Below, one piece after another: positions 8,009 to 15,434 of a stretch of DNA of 19,768 nt. The stretch is from Candidatus Pelagibacterales bacterium. GTDB lineage: Bacteria; Pseudomonadota; Alphaproteobacteria; TMED109. Where the stretch lies: positions 1-19,768 of the forward strand of contig NYVM01000019.1 in assembly GCA_002684605.1 (NCBI GenBank), read 5' to 3'. The notes beneath the pieces are model-generated. The model ran no database searches and was not told the DNA's origin. It saw nothing but the letters and a program-made list of their open reading frames with translations. Position numbers and translations under genes: made by a program. The stretch's first letter is position 1. Each line of letters opens with the position of its first letter.

Positions 8009-8338
8009 TTAGTCTATAAGTTTTGAATCTTTTCCACCTATAGTAGCACAAGACATTCCTGTTGTGTCGGTCTCTATTATGGTCCAAGTGTTAGTTTTTT
8101 TAGAAATATAAAGCTCTGTTATGGTTGATCCATTTTGTGCAAGACCTAGCCAAGCTAACTTTTCATCTTGATTTTTTTCTAAGTATTTTTTCATTATACT
8201 GCTTTCTTTACATATAACATTTTTAATAATTTGTGTAGGATTAGCATAAACCTCATATCCAAAATAAAAACCTATAAACAACATTAAAAATAAAATTTTA
8301 TGAATACTAATTTGTTTAATTTTTTTTTTAAGTAGCAT
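8009..8338 (-). CDS. Small exported protein of unknown function
   Basis: 109 aa. The N-terminus is basic and then hydrophobic (KILFLMLFIGFYFGYEVYA, about 14-32) and fits a signal peptide ending near YANP, although a single membrane anchor is possible. The mature part contains two cysteines (C43 and C95) that could pair in the periplasm. The block ITELYISKKTNTWTIIETD, followed by TTGMSCATIGG, resembles a motif I recall in many small uncharacterised secreted alphaproteobacterial proteins (ELFV...GTWT...T...G.AC...G); no function is known to me. A strong GAGGGGGAAA ribosome binding site precedes the ATG. It is the first gene of a minus-strand group with the AAE7-like synthetase, and it is divergent from the ligase-liv operon across 136-142 nt. 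Confidence 0.75.
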   Translation of the reverse strand: MLLKKKIKQISIHKILFLMLFIGFYFGYEVYANPTQIIKNVICKESSIMKKYLEKNQDEKLAWLGLAQNGSTITELYISKKTNTWTIIETDTTGMSCATIGGKDSKLID

Positions 8339-8400
8339 ATTTTCCCCCTCATGGATTAATTAAAAATAAATATTAATAATAATCATATAAAAATTTGCAT

Positions 8401-8428
8401 TATATTTGATTCATAAGTATCAAATATA
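8401..8428. repeat. Inverted repeat in the divergent promoter region (possible operator)
   Basis: Two perfect 10-bp arms, TATATTTGAT (8401-8410) and ATCAAATATA (8419-8428), flank an 8-nt spacer. The repeat lies between the divergent small exported protein/AAE7-like synthetase genes and the ligase-liv operon, centred about 76 nt from the left gene start and 66 nt from the preferred right one. That position fits a shared operator for a dimeric regulator. The arms are AT-rich, so chance occurrence is not negligible. Confidence 0.45.
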
Positions 8429-8465
8429 TACAAAATTAACTTAATTATATATATATATTTTATAT

Positions 8466-8473
8466 GGGGGAAG
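8466..8473 (+). promoter_or_regulatory. Ribosome binding site deciding the ligase start
   Basis: GGGGGAAG sits 7 nt before the ATG at 8481 but only 1 nt before the ATG at 8475. This spacing favours 8481 as the real start of the ligase gene. Confidence 0.6.
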
Positions 8474-8480
8474 AATGCAT

Positions 8481-10418
8481 ATGACGAGAGATTTTGTCGC
8501 TTTAGACACTTTTCCTAAAATTTTGAGAGATAACGCAGTAATTTTCAAAGGTAGACCAAGTATTCGAGAGAAAGAGTACGGTATTTGGCAAATTACGACA
8601 TGGAATAACTTTTTTGATAAAGCCTTATTATTGGCAGAAGGTTTTTATAATAGTGGTTTAAGAAGAGGAGATAAAATAGCAATAATTGGAGACAATAGGC
8701 CGAATTTATATTTAGCTATCGCCTCAGCTCAAATATTAGGTGCTATTCCAGTACCTTGCTATCAGGATTCTGTAGCCGATGAAATCCAATATATATTAGA
8801 GCATGCAGAAGCCAAACTAGCAGTAGTAGAAAATCAAGAACAAGTAGATAAGCTATTAGAAATTAAAGAAAAATTACCACTGCTTAAAAATATTTTTTAT
8901 AGTGACCCTCGAGGTTTAGAAAAATATAATGAAAAAATAGTTTCTTCATTAGAAACTATTCTTAAAAATAGTAAGGAAATAGATGTTGATCTTGATCAAG
9001 AGATAAACAAAACATCTAAAGACGATATTTCAATAATGCTTTATACTTCGGGTACAACGGGAAGGCCAAAGGGAGTATTGCTGTCTTATAATAATATCAT
9101 ATCTGTAACAAGTGTTGCTTGTGAAATTGAAAAGACTAATCCAGATGATGAGGTTGTCGCTTATTTGCCAATGGCTTGGGTAGGAGACAATATATTTTGT
9201 GTAGCTCAATCATATATATCAGGTTTTTGTATAAATTGCCCAGAGAGCAGAGATACTTTAACTCTTGATATGCGAGAAATAGGTCCAACATATTACTTTG
9301 CCCCTCCTAGAGTTTGGGAGGGTATGCTCACTCAGTTAATGGTAAGAATGCAGGATGCTTCCAAAGTTAAGCTTTGGGTTTTTAACTTTTTTATGAAAAC
9401 TGCTAAAAAATGGGGCAACCTTATTCTAGATAAAGAAAAAGTTCCTTTTGCAGCCAGAATGCTTTATGGCCTCGGCTATTTTTTAATATATGGTCCTTTA
9501 AAAAATAACTTAGGCCTGACGAGAGTGAGAATGGCCTATACCGCTGGTGAAGCGATGGGTCCTGATACGTTTCTTTTTTATAGATCTTTAGGTATTAATT
9601 TAAAAGTTCTATACGGGCAGACTGAGGCAACCGTTTTCGTTTCACTTCATCGAGACGGTGATGTGGACCCTAATACGGTTGGACCAGCTTTTCCTGGTGT
9701 AGATATTAAAATTACTGATGGAGAAGTATTTTATAAAGGCCCTGGCGTGTTTAAAGGTTACTATAAAAATGAAGAAGCTACAAAAGAGACAATAGACAAA
9801 GAAGGCTGGGTAAAGACAGGAGACGCCGGAGTAATAGATAGCAATGGACATTTAAAGATTATTGATAGGGCAAAAGATGTTGGGAAATTAAATTCAGGAA
9901 ATATGTTTGCTCCAAAATATATTGAAAATAAGTTAAAATTTTGTGGGATAATTAAAGAGGCAGTAGCGTTTGGAGATAACAAAGACTTTGTAACATGTTT
10001 TATTAATATAGATTTAGAGGCAGTAGCAAGCTGGGCTGAAAGAAATAATATAGCTTATTCCGGCTATATTGACCTGGCTGGTCAGTCAACCGTTTATAAT
10101 TTAATTGCCTCTGAAATAGATAAGGTAAACAGAGATTTATCTCAAGACACAGAATTGAATGACTCTCAGATAAAGCGTTTTCTAATTCTTCATAAAGAAT
10201 TAGATGCAGATGATGGGGAATTAACCAGAACAAATAAGGTAAGAAGGGGTCTTATTTCTGAAAGATATGGTATGCTTGTAGATGCTTTTTATAATAAAGA
10301 AAACCATTGCTTTATAGAAACAGAAGTCACTTTTGAGGACGGAAGAAAAGGTTCTATTAGTGCCGATTTAAAAATCCAAGACATGAATGTCTATGATTTA
10401 AAGGATCAAGTAGCATGA
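8481..10418 (+). CDS. AMP-binding long-chain-type acyl-CoA ligase, first gene of the liv-type transporter operon
   Basis: About 645 aa (647 if started at the ATG at 8475; residue numbers below use that Met). An ANL-family ligase of the long-chain acyl-CoA synthetase (FAA1-like) branch: P-loop YTSGTTGRPKG at 190-200, LPMAWVGD, an LYGQTEATVF adenine motif, GWVKTGDAG, IDRAKDVGKLNSG with NMFAPKYIENKL, and a C-terminal catalytic lysine near K588 in ELTRTNKVRRG. It has no signal peptide. This ligase subfamily recurs, as I recall, directly upstream of LivGHMKF-type importers in alpha- and betaproteobacteria. That suggests the imported acid is trapped as its CoA thioester (inference; fatty, aromatic and other acids are all possible). 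It overlaps livG by 4 nt (ATGA), so the two are translationally coupled. Confidence 0.92.
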   Translation: MTRDFVALDTFPKILRDNAVIFKGRPSIREKEYGIWQITTWNNFFDKALLLAEGFYNSGLRRGDKIAIIGDNRPNLYLAIASAQILGAIPVPCYQDSVADEIQYILEHAEAKLAVVENQEQVDKLLEIKEKLPLLKNIFYSDPRGLEKYNEKIVSSLETILKNSKEIDVDLDQEINKTSKDDISIMLYTSGTTGRPKGVLLSYNNIISVTSVACEIEKTNPDDEVVAYLPMAWVGDNIFCVAQSYISGFCINCPESRDTLTLDMREIGPTYYFAPPRVWEGMLTQLMVRMQDASKVKLWVFNFFMKTAKKWGNLILDKEKVPFAARMLYGLGYFLIYGPLKNNLGLTRVRMAYTAGEAMGPDTFLFYRSLGINLKVLYGQTEATVFVSLHRDGDVDPNTVGPAFPGVDIKITDGEVFYKGPGVFKGYYKNEEATKETIDKEGWVKTGDAGVIDSNGHLKIIDRAKDVGKLNSGNMFAPKYIENKLKFCGIIKEAVAFGDNKDFVTCFINIDLEAVASWAERNNIAYSGYIDLAGQSTVYNLIASEIDKVNRDLSQDTELNDSQIKRFLILHKELDADDGELTRTNKVRRGLISERYGMLVDAFYNKENHCFIETEVTFEDGRKGSISADLKIQDMNVYDLKDQVA

Positions 10419-11206
10419 ATGATCAAAAATTTGTAGATAGATCTGAAGTTATGATGAATATAAAAGATATAAACTTATCTTTTGGCGGATTAAAAGCTTT
10501 ATCAGGTGTTAGTCTAAAAATAAATAAAGGAGAGGTACTAGCAATTATAGGTCCTAATGGAGCTGGAAAATCTTCAATGCTTAATGTTATTTCAGGTATT
10601 TATGTTCCTCAAGAGGGAGAAGTAGAGTGGAAAGGTAAGCTAAGAAAAAAAATAGCTCCTCATGATATTGCTCGAATGGGCATAGCTAGGACTTTTCAAA
10701 ACATTGCGCTTTTTAAAGGAATGTCTGCTTTAGAAAATATTTTGACTGGCCGCAATATTTTAATGAAACGAAATATAATTATGGAAATGCTTTATATGGG
10801 TTTAGGAAGAAGTCAGGAAGAAAAACACAGGAAGAAAGCGGAAGAAATTATTGATTTTTTAGAGATTCAGTCTATACGCAAAATGCCAGTATCTCGTTTG
10901 CCTTATGGCTTACAAAAAAGAGTAGAGTTAGGCAGGGCCTTAGCGCTAGAGCCAGAACTTCTTCTTCTTGATGAGCCAATGGCGGGTATGAACGTAGAAG
11001 AAAAAGAAGATATGTGTCGATTTATTTTAGATGTTAATGAGCAGTTTGGAACAACAATTGTATTAATTGAGCATGATATGGGCGTAGTGATGGATATATC
11101 AGATAGAGTAGTTGTTCTAGATTATGGAATTAAAATAGCTGATGGCACCCCTGATGAAGTGAGGTCAGAACAAAAGGTGATAGATGCTTACCTAGGAGCA
11201 GGATAA
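10415..11206 (+). CDS. livG: Liv-type ABC transporter ATP-binding protein (LivG-like)
   Basis: 263-aa ATPase of a branched-chain-amino-acid-type importer. Walker A GPNGAGKS at 46-53, Q-loop in ARTFQNIALF about 91-100, a signature region written LPYGLQKRVELGRAL (about 162-175) as is usual for LivG rather than LSGGQ, Walker B LLLLDEPMAGM about 182-192, switch His220 in LIEHDMGVVMDI, and the LivG C-terminal region DYGIKIADGTPDEV. The ATG overlaps the ligase stop by 4 nt, and its stop overlaps livH by 1 nt. An internal start (MMNIKDINLSFGG, residue 13) is possible. It probably pairs with LivF at 14535 to power LivHM. The liv name is by family; the solute need not be leucine, isoleucine or valine. 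Confidence 0.93.
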   Translation: MNDQKFVDRSEVMMNIKDINLSFGGLKALSGVSLKINKGEVLAIIGPNGAGKSSMLNVISGIYVPQEGEVEWKGKLRKKIAPHDIARMGIARTFQNIALFKGMSALENILTGRNILMKRNIIMEMLYMGLGRSQEEKHRKKAEEIIDFLEIQSIRKMPVSRLPYGLQKRVELGRALALEPELLLLDEPMAGMNVEEKEDMCRFILDVNEQFGTTIVLIEHDMGVVMDISDRVVVLDYGIKIADGTPDEVRSEQKVIDAYLGAG

Positions 11207-12096
11207 TGGATTGGTGGTTTTTCTTAGAAGTTTTTATAGGAGGTCTTTTGTCTGGTGTCATGTATTCACTTGTAGCATTAGGCTTTGTATTGATTTTTAA
11301 AGCTTCGGGAGTGTTTAACTTCGCACAAGGAGCCATGGTTTTATTTGCAGCGTTGACTTTCGTCAGATTGCTAGAGATGGGTATTCCTATGTTGGCAGCT
11401 GTAGGAGTTACCATGATTATAATGGTTATTCTGGCTATAGCTATAGAAAGAATTGTATTGCGGCCACTGGTTAATCAAGATCTAATAATCTTATTTATGG
11501 CAACAATTGGACTTAATTATTTTATAGAGGGAATGGCCCAGTTAGTTTGGGATTCTAAAGTCCATGTTCTTGATTTGGGTATAGATGAGTATGATGCCTT
11601 TGAAATAGGCGAGGCTTTTATTAATAAATTTGATGTTTATGCGGCATTAATTGCAGGTGGACTAGTGTTGGTTTTATCTTTATTTTTTAGATATACAGTG
11701 ATTGGTAGAGCTTTGAGAGCAGTAGCGGATGATCATCAGGCAGCTTTATCAGTCGGAATACCTTTAAGAACAATATGGATTTATGTATGGTCAACAGCAG
11801 GATTAGTTGCATTAGTGGCTGGTGCTGTCTGGGGGTCAAAATTAGGAGTTCAATTTGCTATTTCATCTGTTGCACTTAAAGCGATACCTGTTTTGATAAT
11901 AGGAGGGTTTACGTCTGTTCCAGGAGCGATTTTAGGTGGATTAATAGTAGGATGCGGTGAAAAATTAGCAGAAGTTTATCTAGGCGGTTTTGTTGGAGGA
12001 GCCATAGAAAATTGGTTCCCTTACATGCTTGCCTTATTAGTATTAATGATTAGGCCAGAAGGAATATTTGGTGAAAAAATTATTGAACGTGTTTAA
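11206..12096 (+). CDS. livH: Liv-type ABC transporter permease (LivH-like)
   Basis: 296-aa inner-membrane permease with about eight hydrophobic segments. Family marks are GGLLSGVMYSLVALGFVLIFKASGVFNFAQGAM at the N-terminus, GRALRAVADDHQAALSVGI around residues 167-185 (the coupling loop that touches the ATPase), and the C-terminal VPGAILGGLIVG followed by MIRPEGIFGEKIIERV. It forms the channel with LivM. The ATG shares its A with the livG stop (TAATG), so expression is coupled. Length is typical. The solute is not readable from the permease. Confidence 0.93.
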   Translation: MDWWFFLEVFIGGLLSGVMYSLVALGFVLIFKASGVFNFAQGAMVLFAALTFVRLLEMGIPMLAAVGVTMIIMVILAIAIERIVLRPLVNQDLIILFMATIGLNYFIEGMAQLVWDSKVHVLDLGIDEYDAFEIGEAFINKFDVYAALIAGGLVLVLSLFFRYTVIGRALRAVADDHQAALSVGIPLRTIWIYVWSTAGLVALVAGAVWGSKLGVQFAISSVALKAIPVLIIGGFTSVPGAILGGLIVGCGEKLAEVYLGGFVGGAIENWFPYMLALLVLMIRPEGIFGEKIIERV

Positions 12097-12111
12097 ATTT
12101 AGGAAAAAATA

Positions 12112-13179
12112 ATGTTTTATAGAGAAGCAGGCCAATTTAAAACTTCATACAAAAAAGACCAATCTATCTTGCCAATATTTCAAGATAGGATTGCAATGGC
12201 AGCAATGCTCATTTTTTGTTTTATTGTGATACCTCTTTTTGCTAACGATTATTGGCTTGCATCAATATTAGTTCCTTTTTTAGCCCTTTCTTTAGCAGCT
12301 TTAGGTTTAAATGTTCTTACGGGATATGCAGGTCAAATCTCATTAGGAACTGCAGCTTTCATGGCAGTAGGAGCTTTTGCAGCCTTTAATTTACAGGTGA
12401 GAGTGCCTGAAATACCATTTTTAATTGCTTTTTTATGGGGAGGGTTTTGCGCTGCAGGGATAGGAATATTATTTGGGCTTCCTTCATTAAGGATTAAGGG
12501 TTTTTATTTAGCTGTTGCAACTTTAGCTGCGCAATTTTTTATAGAATGGCTCTTCACCCATTTTGATTGGTTTACTAATTATTCAACATCCGGAGTAATT
12601 ACCGCTCCTCCTATGACTTTATTGGGTATGGCAATAGATAACCCCTTAAGTAAATATTTTTTAGTATTATCTATTGTTGTTATTTGCGCATTTTTTGTCA
12701 GAAACTTAGCACGATCAGAAATAGGTAGGGCATGGATGGCTGTTAGAGATATGGATATTGCTGCAGAGGCTATAGGTATTAATTTAATGAAAACAAAGCT
12801 GTTGGCTTTCGGAGTATCTTCATTTCTTTGTGGATTAGCAGGAGCATTATGGGCTTACGTAGTTTTAGGTACAGTTGAGCCACAGGCTTTTGATATAGCC
12901 AGATCTTTTGAAATTTTATTTATGATTGTAATAGGTGGTTTAGGATCGGTTTCCGGTGCATTTTTAGGAGCAGGCTTTATGATATTACTGCCGATATTGC
13001 TAAACAATGTAGGGTCCTTGATAACAGGCGGTACTATTTCTACAGAAACTATAGCTCACATAGAGTATATGGTATTTGGAGCGTTTATTATATTTTTTCT
13101 AATAGTAGAGCCTAATGGTTTAGCGCGTTTATGGCAAACAGGAAAAGAAAAGCTTAGGTTATGGCCGTTTCCGTATTAA
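12112..13179 (+). CDS. livM: Liv-type ABC transporter permease (LivM-like)
   Basis: 355-aa inner-membrane permease, partner of LivH. Visible marks: a cytoplasmic N-terminus of about 28 residues, LNVLTGYAGQISLGTAAFMAVGAFAAF, LRIKGFYLAVATLAAQFF, the EAA-like coupling loop GRAWMAVRDMDIAAEAIGINLMKTKLLAFGVSS, and FEILFMIVIGGLGSVSGAFLGAGFM; all are LivM signatures. TAGGAAAAATA before the ATG is a good ribosome binding site, and the gap to livH is 15 nt. The C-terminus ends LRLWPFPY, as in LivM proteins of ligase-associated clusters I remember. Confidence 0.93.
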   Translation: MFYREAGQFKTSYKKDQSILPIFQDRIAMAAMLIFCFIVIPLFANDYWLASILVPFLALSLAALGLNVLTGYAGQISLGTAAFMAVGAFAAFNLQVRVPEIPFLIAFLWGGFCAAGIGILFGLPSLRIKGFYLAVATLAAQFFIEWLFTHFDWFTNYSTSGVITAPPMTLLGMAIDNPLSKYFLVLSIVVICAFFVRNLARSEIGRAWMAVRDMDIAAEAIGINLMKTKLLAFGVSSFLCGLAGALWAYVVLGTVEPQAFDIARSFEILFMIVIGGLGSVSGAFLGAGFMILLPILLNNVGSLITGGTISTETIAHIEYMVFGAFIIFFLIVEPNGLARLWQTGKEKLRLWPFPY

Positions 13180-13217
13180 CATAATAAAGTAATTAATTTT
13201 TTAAGGGAGGATTTAAA

Positions 13218-14519
13218 ATGTCTAAGTTTTTATCAAGCGTTGTATCTTTTATTGTTTTTTTTGTAGTTTCAATTGCAATAGCTGGGGAACACTTTGTTCC
13301 AATTACATCATATAGAACTGGCCCGTATGGAGTTAGTGGTGCACCAGCAGCAAATGGATATGTTGATTATTTAAAAATGATTAATGCTCGTGACGGGGGC
13401 GTAGGAGGAGTTAAGCTAGCATGGGAAGAGTGTGAAACAGCTTATAAGCCAGACCGTTTTGTTGAGTGTTATGAGAGATTAAAAAATAAAGGTGAGGTAG
13501 GTGCTACTGTTTTTCAACCTTTAGGAACAGGATTGACATACTCTGTTATTGACAGGTTAGCCGCAGATAAGATGCCATTAATAACTATGGGTTATGGTAG
13601 AACAGATGCGTCTGACGGCAGCGTTTTTCCTTGGGTTTTTCCATTAATGGCTAATTATTGGTCAATATCCACAGCGAAAATTAAATTTATAGGTGAGCAA
13701 GTAGGCGGAATGGACAAATTAAAAGGTTTAAAAATAGCAAATGTTTATCATGATTCTGCTTATGGAAAAGAAACACTTCCTGTTTTATTAAAACAGGCAG
13801 AAAAATATGGTTTTGAGCTAAAGGGTTTCCCAGTAGCTCATCCTGGTTTAGATCAAAAAGCAACTTGGCTTAATGTGAGGCGTTTTAAGCCAGATTATGT
13901 TGTTTTAAGAGGATGGGGAGTTATGAACCAAACTTCAATTAAAGAAGCAGCTAGAGCAAGAATACCAGCAAATAAACTTGTTGGAGTTATATGGGCCTGT
14001 TCTGAGTTAGATACTGTGCCTGCAGGTAAAGCTGCGATTGGCTATAATTGTAGCTCTTTAATAAACCCTGGCTCAAATTATAGAGTTTTTGATGATATTT
14101 TAAAATATGTATATGATGCAGGGGAAGGAACTGGAGAAAAAGAAGAGGTTGGTCATCAGCAAAATTATAAAATGGGCGTATTAATGGGCATTATGACCGT
14201 TGAATCTATAAATAAGGCTACCGAAAAATATGGCAATAAACCTATGTCAGGCGAACAAGTAAGGTGGGGAATAGAAAATTTAGATCTTAATGAAGCTAGA
14301 TTACAAGAAATGGGAATAGATGGTTTTATTCCTACTTTTAAAGTTAGCTGTTCCGATCATGAAGGAAGTGCTCCTGTTAAATTTCAGAAATGGAATGGTA
14401 AAGAGTTTGAGCCGGCTTCGGATTGGATTGCTACGGATCAAAGCATAGTAAGGCCAATGATTGAGGCTTCTGCATCAGGTTATGCAAAAGAAAAAGGAAT
14501 AACGCCTGGCTGTAATTAA
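13218..14519 (+). CDS. Periplasmic substrate-binding protein of the Liv-type importer
   Basis: 433 aa with a clear signal peptide: hydrophobic core FLSSVVSFIVFFVVSIAIA and likely cleavage after A22 (IAIA-GEHF). The mature protein is a type-I periplasmic binding protein (LivK/AmiC-like): ITSYRTGPYGVSGAPAANG near the start, INARDGGVGGVKLAWEE, a VFQPLGTGLTYSVIDRLAADKMPLI lobe crossover and NVYHDSAYGKETLPVLLKQAEKYGF. It is longer than classical LivK (about 370 aa) and contains six cysteines, including one near the C-terminus (TPGCN), which could form disulfides. The strong ribosome binding site AGGGAGG within a 38-nt gap may allow higher output than for the permeases, as binding proteins usually need. 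The ligand is unknown; the ligase in the operon hints at a carboxylate. Confidence 0.92.
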   Translation: MSKFLSSVVSFIVFFVVSIAIAGEHFVPITSYRTGPYGVSGAPAANGYVDYLKMINARDGGVGGVKLAWEECETAYKPDRFVECYERLKNKGEVGATVFQPLGTGLTYSVIDRLAADKMPLITMGYGRTDASDGSVFPWVFPLMANYWSISTAKIKFIGEQVGGMDKLKGLKIANVYHDSAYGKETLPVLLKQAEKYGFELKGFPVAHPGLDQKATWLNVRRFKPDYVVLRGWGVMNQTSIKEAARARIPANKLVGVIWACSELDTVPAGKAAIGYNCSSLINPGSNYRVFDDILKYVYDAGEGTGEKEEVGHQQNYKMGVLMGIMTVESINKATEKYGNKPMSGEQVRWGIENLDLNEARLQEMGIDGFIPTFKVSCSDHEGSAPVKFQKWNGKEFEPASDWIATDQSIVRPMIEASASGYAKEKGITPGCN

Positions 14520-14534
14520 TAAGGAATAAGTATT

Positions 14535-15380
14535 TTGTCTAAAGATGGTTTATTAAATAAATCCGAAGAATTAAGTGATAAATATATGCTTCAACTTAAT
14601 AATGTTGAGGTTATATATAATCATGTAATCCTAGTTTTAAAGGGGGTTTCCTTTAACGTCCCTGAAGGCTCAATTGTGGCTCTTCTAGGTGCAAATGGAG
14701 CTGGAAAATCTACTACTTTAAAAGCTGTTTCTAATTTATTAAGAGCTGAAAGAGGAGAGGTTACAAAAGGTTCGATAGAATATATGGGAGAGCGTATTGA
14801 TAGATTAACATGTAATGACTTGGTAAAAAAAGGTGTAATACAAGTTATGGAGGGGAGGCACTGTTTTGAACATTTGTCTGTAGAAGAAAACTTGTTAACT
14901 GGAGCATATACATCAAAAAACTCAAGATCTGAAATAGCTGACCAATTAGAAAAAACATATCATTATTTTCCTAGACTAAAAGCAAGGAGAAAAACTTCAG
15001 CAGGATATACTTCTGGGGGAGAGCAACAGATGGTAGCTATAGGACGTGCATTAATGGCCAACCCAAAAATGATTTTATTAGATGAGCCTTCAATGGGTTT
15101 AGCACCCCAGCTTGTTGAAGAGATTTTTACTATTGTAAAAGACTTAAACAAAAAAGAGTCGGTTAGTTTTTTATTGGCAGAACAAAACACAACAGTAGCC
15201 TTGAAGACAGCAGACTTTGGCTATATTTTAGAAAATGGACGTGTCGTTATGGAGGGTAGTGCAGAGGAACTTTCTTCTAATGAAGATGTAAAAGAATTTT
15301 ATTTAGGGCTTAGCGATAAGGGAAGAAAAAGCTTTAAAGACATTAAACACTATAGAAGAAGAAAACGCTGGCTATCTTAA
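14535..15380 (+). CDS. livF: Liv-type ABC transporter ATP-binding protein (LivF-like, extended)
   Basis: 281-aa ATPase, second nucleotide-binding subunit of the importer. Walker A LGANGAGKST about 54-63, signature SGGEQQMVAIGRAL about 159-172 (with the GYTSGGEQQ form rather than LSGG), Walker B MILLDEPSMGLAP about 178-190, then LLAEQNTTVALKTADFGYILENGRV. It is about 40 residues longer than E. coli LivF: an N-terminal extension of about 17 residues and a basic C-terminal tail KGRKSFKDIKHYRRRKRWLS. I recall similar tails in LivF proteins that travel with the AMP-binding ligase. The start is TTG with AAGGAATAAG about 9 nt upstream; an internal ATG (MLQLNNVEV, residue 18) is an alternative that would remove the extension. 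It is 15 nt after the binding-protein gene and last in the operon. Confidence 0.92.
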   Translation: MSKDGLLNKSEELSDKYMLQLNNVEVIYNHVILVLKGVSFNVPEGSIVALLGANGAGKSTTLKAVSNLLRAERGEVTKGSIEYMGERIDRLTCNDLVKKGVIQVMEGRHCFEHLSVEENLLTGAYTSKNSRSEIADQLEKTYHYFPRLKARRKTSAGYTSGGEQQMVAIGRALMANPKMILLDEPSMGLAPQLVEEIFTIVKDLNKKESVSFLLAEQNTTVALKTADFGYILENGRVVMEGSAEELSSNEDVKEFYLGLSDKGRKSFKDIKHYRRRKRWLS

Positions 15381-15397
15381 TGTTATCAATGATAACA
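15381..15397. repeat. Perfect 17-bp palindrome (possible operator)
   Basis: TGTTATCAATGATAACA: two 8-bp arms around a single central A, starting at the base right after the livF stop codon and 38 nt before the TTG start of the NosR-like gene. No T-tract follows, and the 1-nt centre is unfavourable for a hairpin, so a protein-binding site is more likely than a terminator. The outline loosely resembles Fur/Zur-type boxes (TGTTATAnTATAACA). A second short palindrome, AAAAGCTTTT, lies at 15400-15409. Confidence 0.5.
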
Positions 15398-15422
15398 TAA
15401 AAAGCTTTTAAGCTAAAATTCT

Positions 15423-15428
15423 GGGAGG
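15423..15428 (+). promoter_or_regulatory. Ribosome binding site supporting a TTG start
   Basis: GGGAGG, almost the full Shine-Dalgarno consensus, lies 6 nt before TTG 15435-15437. This TTG places a proper signal peptide at the N-terminus of the NosR-like protein, so it is the preferred start. Confidence 0.65.
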
Positions 15429-15434
15429 TTTTAG

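Noticed and set aside
8440..8465. Run of TA dinucleotides as a specific promoter or origin element
   Set aside because: Simple AT repeats are frequent in this AT-rich DNA; no well-spaced -35 partner could be identified.
9642..10233. Minus-strand open frames inside the acyl-CoA ligase gene
   Set aside because: Antisense shadows of a conserved coding sequence with no ribosome binding sites or domains.
15381..15397. Palindrome as an intrinsic terminator of the liv operon
   Set aside because: The one-base centre makes a poor hairpin loop and no T-tract follows; an operator reading fits better.
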